DNA of 64,000 nt from Sinobacterium caligoides (GCF_003752585.1 NZ_RKHR01000004.1:620001-684000), one strand, 5' to 3'. Counted from the stretch's first letter, positions 25,469 to 34,837 are shown. The notes: a model not told the origin generated them from the letters alone. Numbers and translations are program-made.

Positions 25469-26686
25469 TCATAAGATACCGTACCGCTCGAACACCTTAA
25501 TCGCATTGCCATCAAAGTTCTTCGCCCAGGCTCGAAGATAAATTCGCCGCGCCGCCGCCATATCGTCGACACCGACAATTCTCCGCGCCTGCCGTTGCAG
25601 CTCATCCGCAACAAATGGGTACACCATCCCCGGAAACAGTAACGGTACCAACCGCCTCTCGGAAAGTAGTCGTTGTCGAAACCCCAGTGCAGAGTAATTC
25701 AGCAGCTCGTTAGCACTAAAGCTTTTGGCGAAGGCCAACAGGGCTGCCATTGTTTGCCGATAACCATCCCGCAAACAGCTCCTCTGCTCTCGCCTCACCG
25801 CATATGGCCAATACTCCAACCAGCTCAGCTCACTCCGCCCTAGGCGGCGACGCTCACACTGTAGGTGAACATCTGCCAATAGACCCAAAATACCTGCCAG
25901 CCAATGCGCAAGCCCTTCTGCGGGGTAACGGTGATAATCTGGTTTAAAACGAAACTCTATCGCTTCATCATAGAGCGACTTAAAGGTATCACTCACCACT
26001 GCAAGTTGGCGCATCCTGCGCTGTTTTTCTAAATACGACCAATGGTAATTATTACAGCTATACAATAATGCATCGCCATAGCCAATAACGGCCTTCATCG
26101 TATGCTTTATTAACAGCCCGGTATTGAGCAACGCTCCCTCTTTCCGCTCTAGCAATATCTGGTTGATCAATAATAATGTGCCACGATTAACCAATAAGTT
26201 ACGCATATCCCAGTCGGGAATAGCGTCTAAGCACTGCCGCCGTAAACCACGCACAAAGCTCGCATCACCAGCGATTGTTTTATGCCCGTAACGCATATCA
26301 TACCAAATGAGCCTAGGCTCACTGCGCGATAAATGTCTCGCATCAATCACCGACAGGTCGAGGCCCACCACCGTCGAGGACTCAATTGACAACATCTCTG
26401 CCGCCAGTGCCGACTCTAACCGGCGCATCTGTTCATCACTCAATGACTCCGTAATTAAAAGGAAGTCGAGATTGTTGTGCGGTCGCTGTGCGTTATCGAC
26501 CAACTGCACCCCTCCTTCACCCCGACCATAGCCCCCTAACATTACTAGAGCGCGAGTGTGGCGCGCGCAGCCAAGCTTTGACCACGCCGCTACGACGCGA
26601 CGCACCAAGGCGGTAATATAACGTTCGACAGAAGCATCGCCATACGCGGTAAAGCGCCCCCAAGCCCCTCTATTATCATTGCCCAT
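25469..26686 (-). CDS. nucleotidyltransferase-like protein of unknown role in EPS locus
   Basis: The protein has about 405 residues. The N-terminal part has a polymerase-beta-type signature, GGYGRGEGG (52-60) followed by NNLDFLLI (72-79), and a later acidic strand VGLDLSVIDA. In GlnD-like enzymes the second motif is D-x-D; here the first Asp is Asn, so catalysis is uncertain. The remaining 300 residues are helical with many Arg, Tyr and Trp and match nothing I recognise. The ATG at 26686 has AGG upstream and overlaps the 3' end of the GT4 gene by 11 bases. A role in activating or transferring a sugar or alcohol phosphate in this operon is possible but not shown. Confidence 0.6.
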   Translation of the reverse strand: MGNDNRGAWGRFTAYGDASVERYITALVRRVVAAWSKLGCARHTRALVMLGGYGRGEGGVQLVDNAQRPHNNLDFLLITESLSDEQMRRLESALAAEMLSIESSTVVGLDLSVIDARHLSRSEPRLIWYDMRYGHKTIAGDASFVRGLRRQCLDAIPDWDMRNLLVNRGTLLLINQILLERKEGALLNTGLLIKHTMKAVIGYGDALLYSCNNYHWSYLEKQRRMRQLAVVSDTFKSLYDEAIEFRFKPDYHRYPAEGLAHWLAGILGLLADVHLQCERRRLGRSELSWLEYWPYAVRREQRSCLRDGYRQTMAALLAFAKSFSANELLNYSALGFRQRLLSERRLVPLLFPGMVYPFVADELQRQARRIVGVDDMAAARRIYLRAWAKNFDGNAIKVFERYGIL

Positions 26687-27854
26687 CAATCAACCTAGTA
26701 AAATAAGCGAGCAGGTGCTCTAAATGATACTGCGGCTTAAAACGCTCTAAGTAGCGCTGTCTAGCACAGCCACCGAACCGCTCAAGCTGCGCTCTATTTG
26801 CAACTGCTGAATCTAAAGCAACGGCCAATGCTCGCACATCACCCGCCTCAACTTGAAAACCATTTTCTCCATTCACTAACCAATCAGGTATGCCCCCAAC
26901 AGCGGTGGCTACCACGGCCAGACCATGGCTCATTGCCTCTATGCCAACGAGCCCAAATGTCTCTGGCGTTCGTGCCGGTAAAATTAAACAGCATGCCCGC
27001 GCATAAGCATCGTCCAATAACTCCCCAGATAACCTACCCAAAAAGTGGACTCTGTCGGCAACGCCCAGCTTCATTGCCATTGCCTGCAGTGATCGCTTGG
27101 CATCGCCATCGCCACAAATATCGAGCTCCATTGGCTGGCACATCTTCGACATTGCCTTCAAGAGAAGATCAACGCCCTTGCCGACTTGCAACTGCCCAAC
27201 AAAGAGAAAGTTACCCGCCTCCGCCAGGCTTCTTGTTGCAGCCACCTGCGCAAATCCCCCCCCTGGATAAGGGTCGCGACAATACAGTGGTATCACCTCG
27301 ATCATTGCCGCATCAAAATGATGAGCAATCACGTGTCGACGCATATAAGTAGAGCCCACAACAATCCCCTGCAAACGTCGATTCAATTGCAGCAGCTGAT
27401 TCGCCCTTGCTAAGCTATTCAGTTTTACCCCTGGCCATTGATTGCTCTTATTGATAAAGCCCAAGCAGCTATAGCAGTGCTGACCTATCGGTCTGTTACA
27501 GCTTTGGCGAGTAATCGTGGTGTATTTATGCTCGCGCAAACAAAATAATTTATGGTCGTGAAAAAAGCGCACGCAAACAACACCGCTAGCAATAAATTCA
27601 TCAACTACCGCCTCGTCAGTGAGCCGATGAATATAGATAAGATCCGGTGCTAACTCCGCTACTTGAGCTGCTATATCGACGAGGGGGAAGCTATGCGTAA
27701 AAGGCTGGCAAAAAACCCTTTCAACACGACTCTTCACGCTATAGAGCAAGCTGTTGACAACACCTTCTTGCTGTAGCATCGCCGCCGTTTCGCTGACATA
27801 ACGCTCGCAACCACCGACGCATTGAGCCCACTCGTTCACCCATAAAACATGCAT
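26676..27854 (-). CDS. GT4-family glycosyltransferase
   Basis: The 392-residue GT-B enzyme starts MHVLWVNEWAQCVGGCERYV, a typical GT4 opening with a Gly-Gly loop. The C-terminal half has FVGQLQVGKGVDLLLKAM, CGDGDAKRSL and the retaining signature ETFGLVGIE near residue 300, followed by SHGLAVVATAVGG. An insert with several Cys (RQSCNRPIGQHCYSC) near residues 113-127 is also seen in some polysaccharide GT4 proteins. AAGG lies 8 bases before the ATG. It is the first gene of the leftward EPS operon. Confidence 0.83.
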   Translation of the reverse strand: MHVLWVNEWAQCVGGCERYVSETAAMLQQEGVVNSLLYSVKSRVERVFCQPFTHSFPLVDIAAQVAELAPDLIYIHRLTDEAVVDEFIASGVVCVRFFHDHKLFCLREHKYTTITRQSCNRPIGQHCYSCLGFINKSNQWPGVKLNSLARANQLLQLNRRLQGIVVGSTYMRRHVIAHHFDAAMIEVIPLYCRDPYPGGGFAQVAATRSLAEAGNFLFVGQLQVGKGVDLLLKAMSKMCQPMELDICGDGDAKRSLQAMAMKLGVADRVHFLGRLSGELLDDAYARACCLILPARTPETFGLVGIEAMSHGLAVVATAVGGIPDWLVNGENGFQVEAGDVRALAVALDSAVANRAQLERFGGCARQRYLERFKPQYHLEHLLAYFTRLIDGQ

Positions 27855-27899
27855 GAAATTGCCTTACGAAATACTCTGCGATCATTTTCTTAAATATTT

Positions 27900-27926
27900 T
27901 TGAGCACGAAAAAAAACGACTATAAT
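27900..27926 (+). promoter_or_regulatory. possible sigma-70 promoter for the NTPase gene
   Basis: TATAAT (27921-27926) lies 17 bases before the ATG at 27944. TTGAGC (27900-27905) is 15 bases upstream of it, slightly short spacing. Confidence 0.4.
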
Positions 27927-27943
27927 CGAGTATAGACCAAACA

Positions 27944-28579
27944 ATGATGGTTAATACTATGCCTATCACCGTTCTCACCGGACCGCCTTGTAGTGGAAAA
28001 TCGACGCTCTGTAATGCGCTGCATAAGGCCGGCTACAATGTCGTAGAAGAATCAGCATTAGCGGTGATTCGCTCGCTCTGCCAACGTCTCGGGATCACCG
28101 AGCAACATCAATGGCAACAACAGAACCCACTAGCCTTCCACCAACTTATTCTCGAGCAACAGGTCTGCAGTGAACGGCAGGCCCTACAGCGTAAGCCTTC
28201 ATCGACGCGAATTCTCGATCGCAGTCGCCTCGACATACTGGCTTACTTACGCCTAGCTCAATGCCGTCCCAGCAAAGAATTTCTTCGCCTAGCACACGCA
28301 CAACAGTACGATCAGGTGCTCTTCCTCGAGGCGCTACCACGTTTTATCGATCGTCATGACAGCGGACGCACGGAGGATAAAGATAGCCAGTCGAGGATCG
28401 CCGATCAACTACAGCTGGTCTATCAGGAGCAGGGCTACCACCTCAATTACCTTCCTGCCTCAAGCCCCCGACGCCGTCTTGAGCAGGCCCTAGCAGTCAT
28501 TAACCAGTTCACTGCTGACTCCCCTCTTGCTGCCGCTGTAGGTAACTCTCTACGGATTCCTCCACCACGCCACTGTTGA
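27944..28579 (+). CDS. small P-loop NTPase (NadR/AAA_28-like)
   Basis: The 211-residue protein begins with a Walker A motif, LTGPPCSGKST (about residues 11-21). A kinase-like fold follows: VVEESALAVIRSL, then RILDRSRLDILAYL, then VLFLEALPRF as the Walker B strand, and a helix rich in Arg. This is the layout of AAA_28 / NadR-Ttd14-type nucleotide-binding proteins, often small-molecule kinases; the substrate is unknown. The ATG at 27959 (MPITVL) is an equally possible start. The last 23 codons overlap the convergent PEGA lipoprotein gene by 71 bases and look like an unstructured tail. Confidence 0.65.
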   Translation: MMVNTMPITVLTGPPCSGKSTLCNALHKAGYNVVEESALAVIRSLCQRLGITEQHQWQQQNPLAFHQLILEQQVCSERQALQRKPSSTRILDRSRLDILAYLRLAQCRPSKEFLRLAHAQQYDQVLFLEALPRFIDRHDSGRTEDKDSQSRIADQLQLVYQEQGYHLNYLPASSPRRRLEQALAVINQFTADSPLAAAVGNSLRIPPPRHC

Positions 28580-28952
28580 GCTGCTCCCGCTCTAGCGTCG
28601 CCTTGGCACCCTCGATATCACTCAAATCGATTGCCTCTTTGAAGCTCATGTCGATAGTGATTAATTCGGGGATATCCGGTGTTTGAATCTGAATATCCTG
28701 CCGATTCTGCCCCGCATACATAGGCATCGCCGTAATAGTGATTTTTTCATTGCCCTGATAGGCTATGTCGATGGTAAATGGCGTGTTCGACATTTTCACC
28801 CCATCAATATAAATCATTGCCGAGGTCGGCACCGAGCGGATCTCGATCACATCAAACGACTTACCATAGGGTATATCTGGGCGTATATGCTTACCGCAAG
28901 CTGACGGCAACATCAGCGTTAATAGCAACAAACTCCTGCCTAAAGCGTTCAT
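28509..28952 (-). CDS. PEGA-domain lipoprotein
   Basis: The 147-residue protein has a lipoprotein signal (LMLPSAC, Cys19). A PEGA domain covers about residues 35-100: IEIRSVPTSAMIYIDGVKMSNTPFTIDI, the usual bound-sugar-like beta repeat. The C-terminal 45 residues are acidic and helical. PEGA lipoproteins are found in the envelope of many gammaproteobacteria without a defined role. Its 3' end overlaps the convergent NTPase gene by 71 bases. Confidence 0.7.
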   Translation of the reverse strand: MNALGRSLLLLTLMLPSACGKHIRPDIPYGKSFDVIEIRSVPTSAMIYIDGVKMSNTPFTIDIAYQGNEKITITAMPMYAGQNRQDIQIQTPDIPELITIDMSFKEAIDLSDIEGAKATLEREQLNSGVVEESVESYLQRQQEGSQQ

Positions 28953-29054
28953 ACAACTCAGCGCTCCTATCGGCTCTCTGTCTATTCAGTGTAGTTTGAA
29001 TAGCGTTGCGTGCGTCAGCACGGCCAAAACGCTATCGTTAACAGCAAAAAAAAA

Positions 29055-29073
29055 AGCCCTGCGATGCAGGGCT
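29055..29073. terminator. bidirectional rho-independent terminator
   Basis: AGCCCTGC (29055-29062) pairs with GCAGGGCT (29066-29073) around a 3-base loop. It is flanked by a long A run on the left and a T run on the right, so it can end transcription of the YajG-like gene on the minus strand. Confidence 0.8.
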
Positions 29074-29099
29074 TTTTCCATAACAATAGGCTCACAAAT

Positions 29100-29708
29100 T
29101 TAGCCAGCGACAATAAACTGATTCAAGCCCTCATCGACCACCGCTCGCCGAAGTAGTTCATTAAACAAATCGTCGACCAGTGCCTGGTTTTTACTGTCAC
29201 TAGGGACCTGAGGCAGCTTATGTGTCTGTGTCACAGAGTAACGATAGGTTCGCTTCTCTCCACCCCTAACCGCCTCAATAGAGATCTGTGCACTGTAGCT
29301 AATCTCAGGAAGTACACTGCGTTCCGGTGTCGAGATAGCAAACTTATTCAAGGCAACGGTAATCTGTAGAGGCGCTTCTGCTTGCAAACTGACAGCACCA
29401 CTTTGTTGTAAGGCCGTCGCATAGGCATCGGCCAATCGTTGCGCAAAGTCGTCTGGTGTCGTAATCAGACTCGATTGCTTATAAACACCGCCTCTAGAAC
29501 CGACCGTTTCTGTGCCTCGATCATCACGACTATGTACGGTAGCAACAACGGCAGCATTCGCCAGCGCCACGGCTGCCACATCAGGGTTCAGTGACAGCTG
29601 CTGTGGGCTCTGTGCACACCCCGTCAGCAACACTGTACAGACAGCTAAAAGAGGTAGGCATTTTTTAAGGTGGTAATAAAATGCCCTGTGCTGATTTTTT
29701 CTACTCAT
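29100..29708 (-). CDS. yajG: YajG-family lipoprotein
   Basis: The 202-residue protein has a signal peptide with lipobox LTGC (Cys31). The mature part follows the YajG pattern: VHSRDDRGTETVGSRGGVYKQSSLIT, then PDDFAQRLADAYATALQQSGA, then a beta-rich half with LPEISYSAQISIEAV. Its function in the envelope is not established. The ATG has AGGT upstream. It lies 32 bases downstream of the DUF2333 gene on the same strand and ends in a strong terminator. Confidence 0.75.
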   Translation of the reverse strand: MSRKNQHRAFYYHLKKCLPLLAVCTVLLTGCAQSPQQLSLNPDVAAVALANAAVVATVHSRDDRGTETVGSRGGVYKQSSLITTPDDFAQRLADAYATALQQSGAVSLQAEAPLQITVALNKFAISTPERSVLPEISYSAQISIEAVRGGEKRTYRYSVTQTHKLPQVPSDSKNQALVDDLFNELLRRAVVDEGLNQFIVAG

Positions 29709-29740
29709 ATCAAACCTACTCTATCATCGTGTAAAACTAA

Positions 29741-30787
29741 CTAACCGCGATTCATCAGATCCTGCAGGTCGATAATCGCTGCATTTGCGCGTGTAATATA
29801 AGAGGCCATTGCCAGCGAGTGGTTCGCCATCAAGCCAAAGCCACTGCCGTTCAAGATAATCGGGCTATAGATGGCGCCCTGAGTCTCCTCCAACTCTCTA
29901 ATAATCTGACGCAGACTTACCGCAGCATTCTTCTTCGCCAAAACTGGCGCAAAGTCACGCTCGATAGCTTTGAGGAAGTGCAGTAATGCCCACGACGTGC
30001 CCCTCGCCTCATAGAAGATATTATCAATCTCGGTCCAAGGCGTTTTTACAAACACCATGTCACCGCTCGCAGTAGACTGGGTCGCTTCACTATCACCTTG
30101 TAGCGAGGTATCGATTCTCGTTTTCACCACACTCGCACTCAAGCGCTGCGACAAGCTACCTAGCCGGCTAGAAACCATCCCCAACCAAGCGACCAAGTTA
30201 TCAGAGCGAGCGTAAAACTGCGCATCCTTACTCTCGCTGTCAACCAACCGCTGTTGATAATGCTGCATCAGCCGTACGCCTTCTCGGTACTCTGACTCAG
30301 TCGAAGGTAATACCCAGCTGTTCGGCTGAAAGTTAAACCTCGGCTCCGCATGTATCAGGTCTTGGTCTTCGCGTGACTGTGATTGTGAGCGACTAAAATA
30401 CTCCCGCATCGCTCTCGATAGGTCTCGTACTTGGATCAAAACGCCGTATTCCCAGCTCGGCAAGTTGTCCAGAAGCACACCGGGGGGCATACGATCATTA
30501 CGCAAATAGCCACCTGGCTTATTCAACACAACCTCCATCACCTCAATCAAGGCGCCACTGGTTGCTGCACCAGTCACCTGCTGCTGCTCCGGCGACAGGT
30601 TCGAGAGACTCTCCTCTATGGTAAACGTCGCCGGCTCCCGACTCCAATACCAACCGATCATCAGCATCACTACAAGGAATAAAATAACGAGCCATTTAAG
30701 AGCACCGAAGAAGTGGCTTTCCGCAAGCCAATCCTGCATCCCCTCTCGCCAACTGCCGAACTGCTGGCCTATCTTTCCAGAATTCAT
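29741..30787 (-). CDS. DUF2333 family inner-membrane protein
   Basis: About 348 residues. One membrane helix (about 32-48, LKWLVILFLVVMLMIGWYW) is followed by a large periplasmic domain. Signature stretches of the family are present: KPGGYLRNDRMPPGVLLDNLPSWEYGVL and GSGFGLMANHSLAMASYITRANAAIIDL. The role is unknown; the family is common in Pseudomonas-like bacteria. Two ATG codons are close together. The inner one at 30787 has AGAG at a better distance than the outer one at 30793. Confidence 0.78.
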   Translation of the reverse strand: MNSGKIGQQFGSWREGMQDWLAESHFFGALKWLVILFLVVMLMIGWYWSREPATFTIEESLSNLSPEQQQVTGAATSGALIEVMEVVLNKPGGYLRNDRMPPGVLLDNLPSWEYGVLIQVRDLSRAMREYFSRSQSQSREDQDLIHAEPRFNFQPNSWVLPSTESEYREGVRLMQHYQQRLVDSESKDAQFYARSDNLVAWLGMVSSRLGSLSQRLSASVVKTRIDTSLQGDSEATQSTASGDMVFVKTPWTEIDNIFYEARGTSWALLHFLKAIERDFAPVLAKKNAAVSLRQIIRELEETQGAIYSPIILNGSGFGLMANHSLAMASYITRANAAIIDLQDLMNRG

Positions 30788-30893
30788 AATCATCTCTATT
30801 TTGTTTGTCTTATACCAAAGTCAGCTTAGCCTGATGTCGGGCACCGAAACACTGCGCCCAGTATATAATGAATGTGTGTACAGGTCGCCGACA

Positions 30894-31343
30894 TTAATAA
30901 CCTTGCACAGGAAGGAGCCGTTTCACAACTTCACCATTAGCAAGCTGCAGCTGCAACGCTAACAATTGCCCCACCGACGCCTGTTTCACGCCTATTAACA
31001 TCACATGATAACCACCAGGGGCAAACTCAAAGCGCTCGCCAGCAGCTATTGTTACCTTGTTTACTGCCTCCATTGTCATACCTTGCGGGCGATGAAGGTG
31101 CTGATGTAGCTCGACACGCTCGACCCCTGCTGCCGTCACCGCGAGTATGACTTGTTCCTGATCCGTGTTATTTACCAGCGTCATAAACGCGGCGGTATTG
31201 TGCTGACCGGGAATGAGCTCGCGTACATACCCGTCCTCAACCAGCACTGCTGACGCTGGCTCCGCCAATATCGGCATCGACAGCAATAGCAGCAATAAAG
31301 CAACACTGAGCCGTCCAGGCCTGCGAATCAATTTACTCATCAT
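30894..31343 (-). CDS. periplasmic copper chaperone, PCuAC family
   Basis: The 149-residue protein has a Sec signal peptide (cleavage after about PILA). A PCuAC domain follows with the ordered pattern VELHQHLHRPQGMTMEAV, AAGERFEFAPGGYHVMLIG and the strand ending VKRLLPV. The His and Met residues in these segments bind Cu(I) in the family, which delivers copper to cytochrome c oxidase. GGAG lies 9 bases before the ATG. Separate promoter elements were not recognised. Confidence 0.78.
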   Translation of the reverse strand: MMSKLIRRPGRLSVALLLLLLSMPILAEPASAVLVEDGYVRELIPGQHNTAAFMTLVNNTDQEQVILAVTAAGVERVELHQHLHRPQGMTMEAVNKVTIAAGERFEFAPGGYHVMLIGVKQASVGQLLALQLQLANGEVVKRLLPVQGY

Positions 31344-31402
31344 AATCGGTTACTCCATTAACGCCACTTGCTTTAATCTACTAGCCAGCACCACACGCAC
31401 GA

Positions 31403-32146
31403 TCACTGCAGCGGCTGGTCCAGCAGGACAATTCTAGGGGGCTGGCCATGCTCGATATTAGCCCGGAAGCGATAGCCATCGGCCATCTCTTTCAGTTGTT
31501 GATAAATCCATCGCCCCTCGGCATCGTTACGACTCACGATCAGCAGGCGAGACTGCCATTGACTCGCCAGGGCTGCAATCTTTTCGAGAGAAACCTTGAT
31601 CGCATCATCGCGCGCAGTCAATTCGGTGACCTCAAGCAAGTATTCGTTGGCCGCCACACTCTTATGATGAGCAAAGTATCGAGTCATTGCAGCCGCACCA
31701 ACATAATCGGGCTGCAGCGCTTTCGAGCGCGCCAGAAAATCCTCTGCCCGCGCATAGCTACCATGGTCGAAGGCCTCTTTCGCCAACACGAGGTATCGAC
31801 GACTAATACGTTTCACGCCAATCTTTGCATCGGCATTATCCGGTGCAATATCTAGGATTTCACGATAGCGGGAATACGCATTATCCTCTTTCGGACGCAT
31901 CAGGCGATTGCTCACCAAAGCCATTTCCGCCTCCGCTAACGTATTATTGATCCATACATTCTTTCGCCGCTCAGCCAATTCCGCTGTCGAAACGGGCGCC
32001 TTATCAGTCGCCTCGACAACCGGCTCCCCCATTTGATTCTTCGGCAACCAACTGCAGCCTGGGAGCGCTAGCGATAGCACAAACCCGCCGACGACAAGGC
32101 TGAAAAAACGATATCTACGCTGCAATCGTCTATGATTGACCTTCAT
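31403..32146 (-). CDS. TPR-like lipoprotein
   Basis: The 247-residue protein has a basic N-terminus, a hydrophobic stretch and the lipobox LPGC (Cys31). Residues about 70-140 look like two tetratricopeptide repeats (NAYSRYREILDIAPDNADAKIGVKRI and LVLAKEAFDHGSYARAEDFLARSKALQPDYVGA). The C-terminal half has SRLLIVSRNDAEGRWIYQQL, like an OmpA/LysM-neighbour sensor fold, but no family is certain. GAGGTGGG precedes the ATG. It is divergent from dsbD. Confidence 0.65.
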   Translation of the reverse strand: MKVNHRRLQRRYRFFSLVVGGFVLSLALPGCSWLPKNQMGEPVVEATDKAPVSTAELAERRKNVWINNTLAEAEMALVSNRLMRPKEDNAYSRYREILDIAPDNADAKIGVKRISRRYLVLAKEAFDHGSYARAEDFLARSKALQPDYVGAAAMTRYFAHHKSVAANEYLLEVTELTARDDAIKVSLEKIAALASQWQSRLLIVSRNDAEGRWIYQQLKEMADGYRFRANIEHGQPPRIVLLDQPLQ

Positions 32147-32361
32147 TTAATGCCCACCTCATCGCTCTTCATAATAATTGACAATACCTCTTTAGCGCAC
32201 TGCCGGCATAGACGAGATCTGGTACTATTACCGGCTGAATCGTGCAGTTGCATACATTAACAGTTTAACCGACTTCGTTGTTTTATCATCGTTTTGGGAA
32301 TGTTTTTGCGAGCACGTGGTCATATTTCTACCGGCCGCAATTAAATACAGGATCCGTTATA

Positions 32362-34125
32362 ATGCATTTGGCTCGACTCTCCCTCTTATTACTCTGTCTT
32401 ATCTCCTTCGATACGGCCTATGCCAGTAGCGATCCCTTTACCAGCGGCAATACTTTTTCCAACAGTACAGCGAGTGGCTTTAGCAACAACACGACTGCCG
32501 AGTTTCTCACCGTCGATCAGGCCTACCAACTCAGCCCCGTTATCACCGCCCCTGAATCGCTGCGCCTCGAATGGCAGATGGTTGATCACTACTACCTTTA
32601 TAGGCATGCCTTTAAGGTTCTCTTAGATGGCCGAGACGTCACCACAGAGACGATGATGAATGAGGGCTTGAACAAACACGACGAGTTCTTTGGCGATGTC
32701 CAAGTGTATTACCAAAACCATGACATCTTGCTCGACAATATGGCTCCCGGCGCACACAAGCTAAGCGTGACCTATCAAGGCTGTGCCGATGCGGGGCTCT
32801 GTTATCCACCGAAGACCGTGCACTACGATATCGACAGCAATAACAACACGGTGAGTGCCGCCGCGCCTTCAAGCAAGAGCGCGTTACCTAACAACGGCCT
32901 AGTTCTACCTCCCCAGCTCGACAGCCAGCAACCCGGTGCCTCGTCTCTCATCGTGATCTTATTCTTCGCCCTCGCCGGCGGCCTGATCCTCAACCTCATG
33001 CCCTGCGTATTACCCGTACTGTCTCTAAAAGCACTGTCGATCAACAACCAAAACATTCACAAGACTCGCGTACAAAGTTGGTACTATACCCTGGGCGTGG
33101 TCTGTAGTTTTGTCGGTATCGCCGCCTTACTGGTCGCACTTCGCGCCGCGGGTGAAGCCATCGGCTGGGGCTTCCAGCTACAGTCCCCCTGGTTCGTTGC
33201 CATTCTCGCCTACTTATTCTTACTCCTTGGCCTCGCTATGTCGGGCTATACCGAACTCGGTTCCTCCTTAATGGGGGCCGGCCAATCCCTCACTCAGGGT
33301 AACACTAACCACAGTGCCTTTTTCACCGGCGTACTAGCGACCGTCGTCGCCAGCCCTTGCACGGCTCCCTTCATGGGAGCGGCTACCGGCTATGCGCTCG
33401 GCCAACCTTCTGCCGTGACCTTTCTTGTCTTCGCCGCACTCGGTTTAGGCATGGCACTACCTTTCTTACTAATCGGTTACATCCCTGCTCTACACAACCT
33501 GCTACCCAAACCTGGGAATTGGATGGTTCGCTTCAAGGAGTTTCTCGCCTTCCCGCTCTACGGCACCGCCCTCTGGTTGCTCTGGGTCGTCGGGCGGCAG
33601 GTTGGTATCGACGCAGCCATGATCATTCTCGGTGGCGGTATTCTCATCGCCTTCGCACTCTGGCTCTGGCGTGGCGGCAGACTTGCCAAAGTACTCGGTG
33701 TCATTGCCATTGCCACTGCTATTAGTTTCTTAAGCAGTCATAGCCTAAAACCCAACAGCACCACTAGTATTTATCAAGAGGATGGCTACCAGCCCTATAG
33801 CGACGCACTATTAACAGACCTACTACAGCGGGATGAGGCTGTCTTTGTCAATTTCACCGCAGATTGGTGTATCACCTGCCTCGCCAATGAAAAGACCACT
33901 CTCCACAGTGTCGCGACGCAACAGCTGTTTGAGCAAAACAATATCAAGCGCTTGAAAGCGGACTGGACCTCCTATAACCCTGAAATCACCGCGGCCCTAG
34001 GCAAGCATGGCCGCAGCGGCGTCCCTCTATATTTATATTATCCTGCCGGTAGCCAAAGCCCCATCGTCTTGCCGCAGATCCTCACCAACAGCATCATGTC
34101 CAACGCCATAAAGGGTTCACCGTAA
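32362..34125 (+). CDS. dsbD: thiol:disulfide interchange protein DsbD
   Basis: Starting at ATG 32362 (AGGA upstream) the protein has 587 residues. A signal peptide is followed by the periplasmic alpha domain with the cysteine pair in YQGCADAGLCYPP. Then comes the eight-helix membrane part with NLMPCVLPVLSLKAL and VASPCTAPFMGAA. The C-terminal thioredoxin-like gamma domain has DWCITC. All six catalytic cysteines are present. It carries electrons from cytoplasmic thioredoxin to periplasmic thiol reductases for disulfide repair and cytochrome c maturation. The frame runs upstream to 32278 but lacks a signal there. Confidence 0.92.
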   Translation: MHLARLSLLLLCLISFDTAYASSDPFTSGNTFSNSTASGFSNNTTAEFLTVDQAYQLSPVITAPESLRLEWQMVDHYYLYRHAFKVLLDGRDVTTETMMNEGLNKHDEFFGDVQVYYQNHDILLDNMAPGAHKLSVTYQGCADAGLCYPPKTVHYDIDSNNNTVSAAAPSSKSALPNNGLVLPPQLDSQQPGASSLIVILFFALAGGLILNLMPCVLPVLSLKALSINNQNIHKTRVQSWYYTLGVVCSFVGIAALLVALRAAGEAIGWGFQLQSPWFVAILAYLFLLLGLAMSGYTELGSSLMGAGQSLTQGNTNHSAFFTGVLATVVASPCTAPFMGAATGYALGQPSAVTFLVFAALGLGMALPFLLIGYIPALHNLLPKPGNWMVRFKEFLAFPLYGTALWLLWVVGRQVGIDAAMIILGGGILIAFALWLWRGGRLAKVLGVIAIATAISFLSSHSLKPNSTTSIYQEDGYQPYSDALLTDLLQRDEAVFVNFTADWCITCLANEKTTLHSVATQQLFEQNNIKRLKADWTSYNPEITAALGKHGRSGVPLYLYYPAGSQSPIVLPQILTNSIMSNAIKGSP

Positions 34126-34396
34126 ACATAGGGCAAAAAAATAGCGTCTAACTTCGATGAAAACCTCGAGACTTTGTCGCTATTTTCGATAAACCTTCAG
34201 AATAACTATTTTTTAGTTGCAAAAACCCTAAAAAATGGGGCAAAATCGCTGCATCATGTCAAAAACGCAGAATTGCGAGGCTTATTTCGCGAATTCTTAG
34301 AAGATAGCGACTTAATTAAGTATTTTAATCTGCTTTTTTGATCTAACTCCAAACTTGACGAGCCAGAAACTGCTCGTCTTGCCCAAGAGGTTCGCG

Positions 34397-34837
34397 ATGG
34401 CAAAAATTCTCTTACTGAACGGCCCCAACCTAAACCTATTGGGCACACGTGAACCGGAAATTTACGGCAGCACCACCCTCGCCGATATCGAGCAACGACT
34501 CGCTAAGCAAGCTAATGCGGCAGGCCACCAGCTCGACACCCTACAGAGCAACGCAGAACACCTGATCATCGAGCGAATTCACGCCGCCAGAGATGAAGTT
34601 GACTTCATTATTATCAACCCCGCTGCCTTTACCCACACCAGCATTGCCATTCGCGATGCGCTGGCCGGCACCGCCATCCCTTTTATCGAGATACATCTCT
34701 CAAACGTGCACGCACGTGAACCTTTCCGCCAACACTCCTACCTTGCCGACATCGCCACTGGCGTCATCTGTGGCTTAGGTGTGGATGGCTACGATCTTGC
34801 GCTCCAGGCCGTCATCAGACGTCTCGAGCAACACTAA
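34397..34837 (+). CDS. aroQ: 3-dehydroquinate dehydratase, type II
   Basis: The 146-residue enzyme has [19 protein letters not shown] at the start (Asn and Tyr for substrate binding), [19 protein letters not shown] and [17 protein letters not shown] with the catalytic His, which is the type II fold. It removes water from 3-dehydroquinate in the shikimate pathway. ATG 34397 has AAGAGG upstream. The 271-base gap before it holds no gene; AAAATAGCG (34138-34146) and CGCTATTTT (34178-34186) form a 9-bp stem with a 31-base loop. It precedes accB by 41 bases. Confidence 0.93.
   Translation: MAKILLLNGPNLNLLGTREPEIYGSTTLADIEQRLAKQANAAGHQLDTLQSNAEHLIIERIHAARDEVDFIIINPAAFTHTSIAIRDALAGTAIPFIEIHLSNVHAREPFRQHSYLADIATGVICGLGVDGYDLALQAVIRRLEQH

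Noticed and set aside
34138-34186. 9-bp inverted repeat AAAATAGCG/CGCTATTTT after dsbD
   Set aside because: A 31-base loop and no T run after it make it a poor terminator; mentioned only in the aroQ entry.
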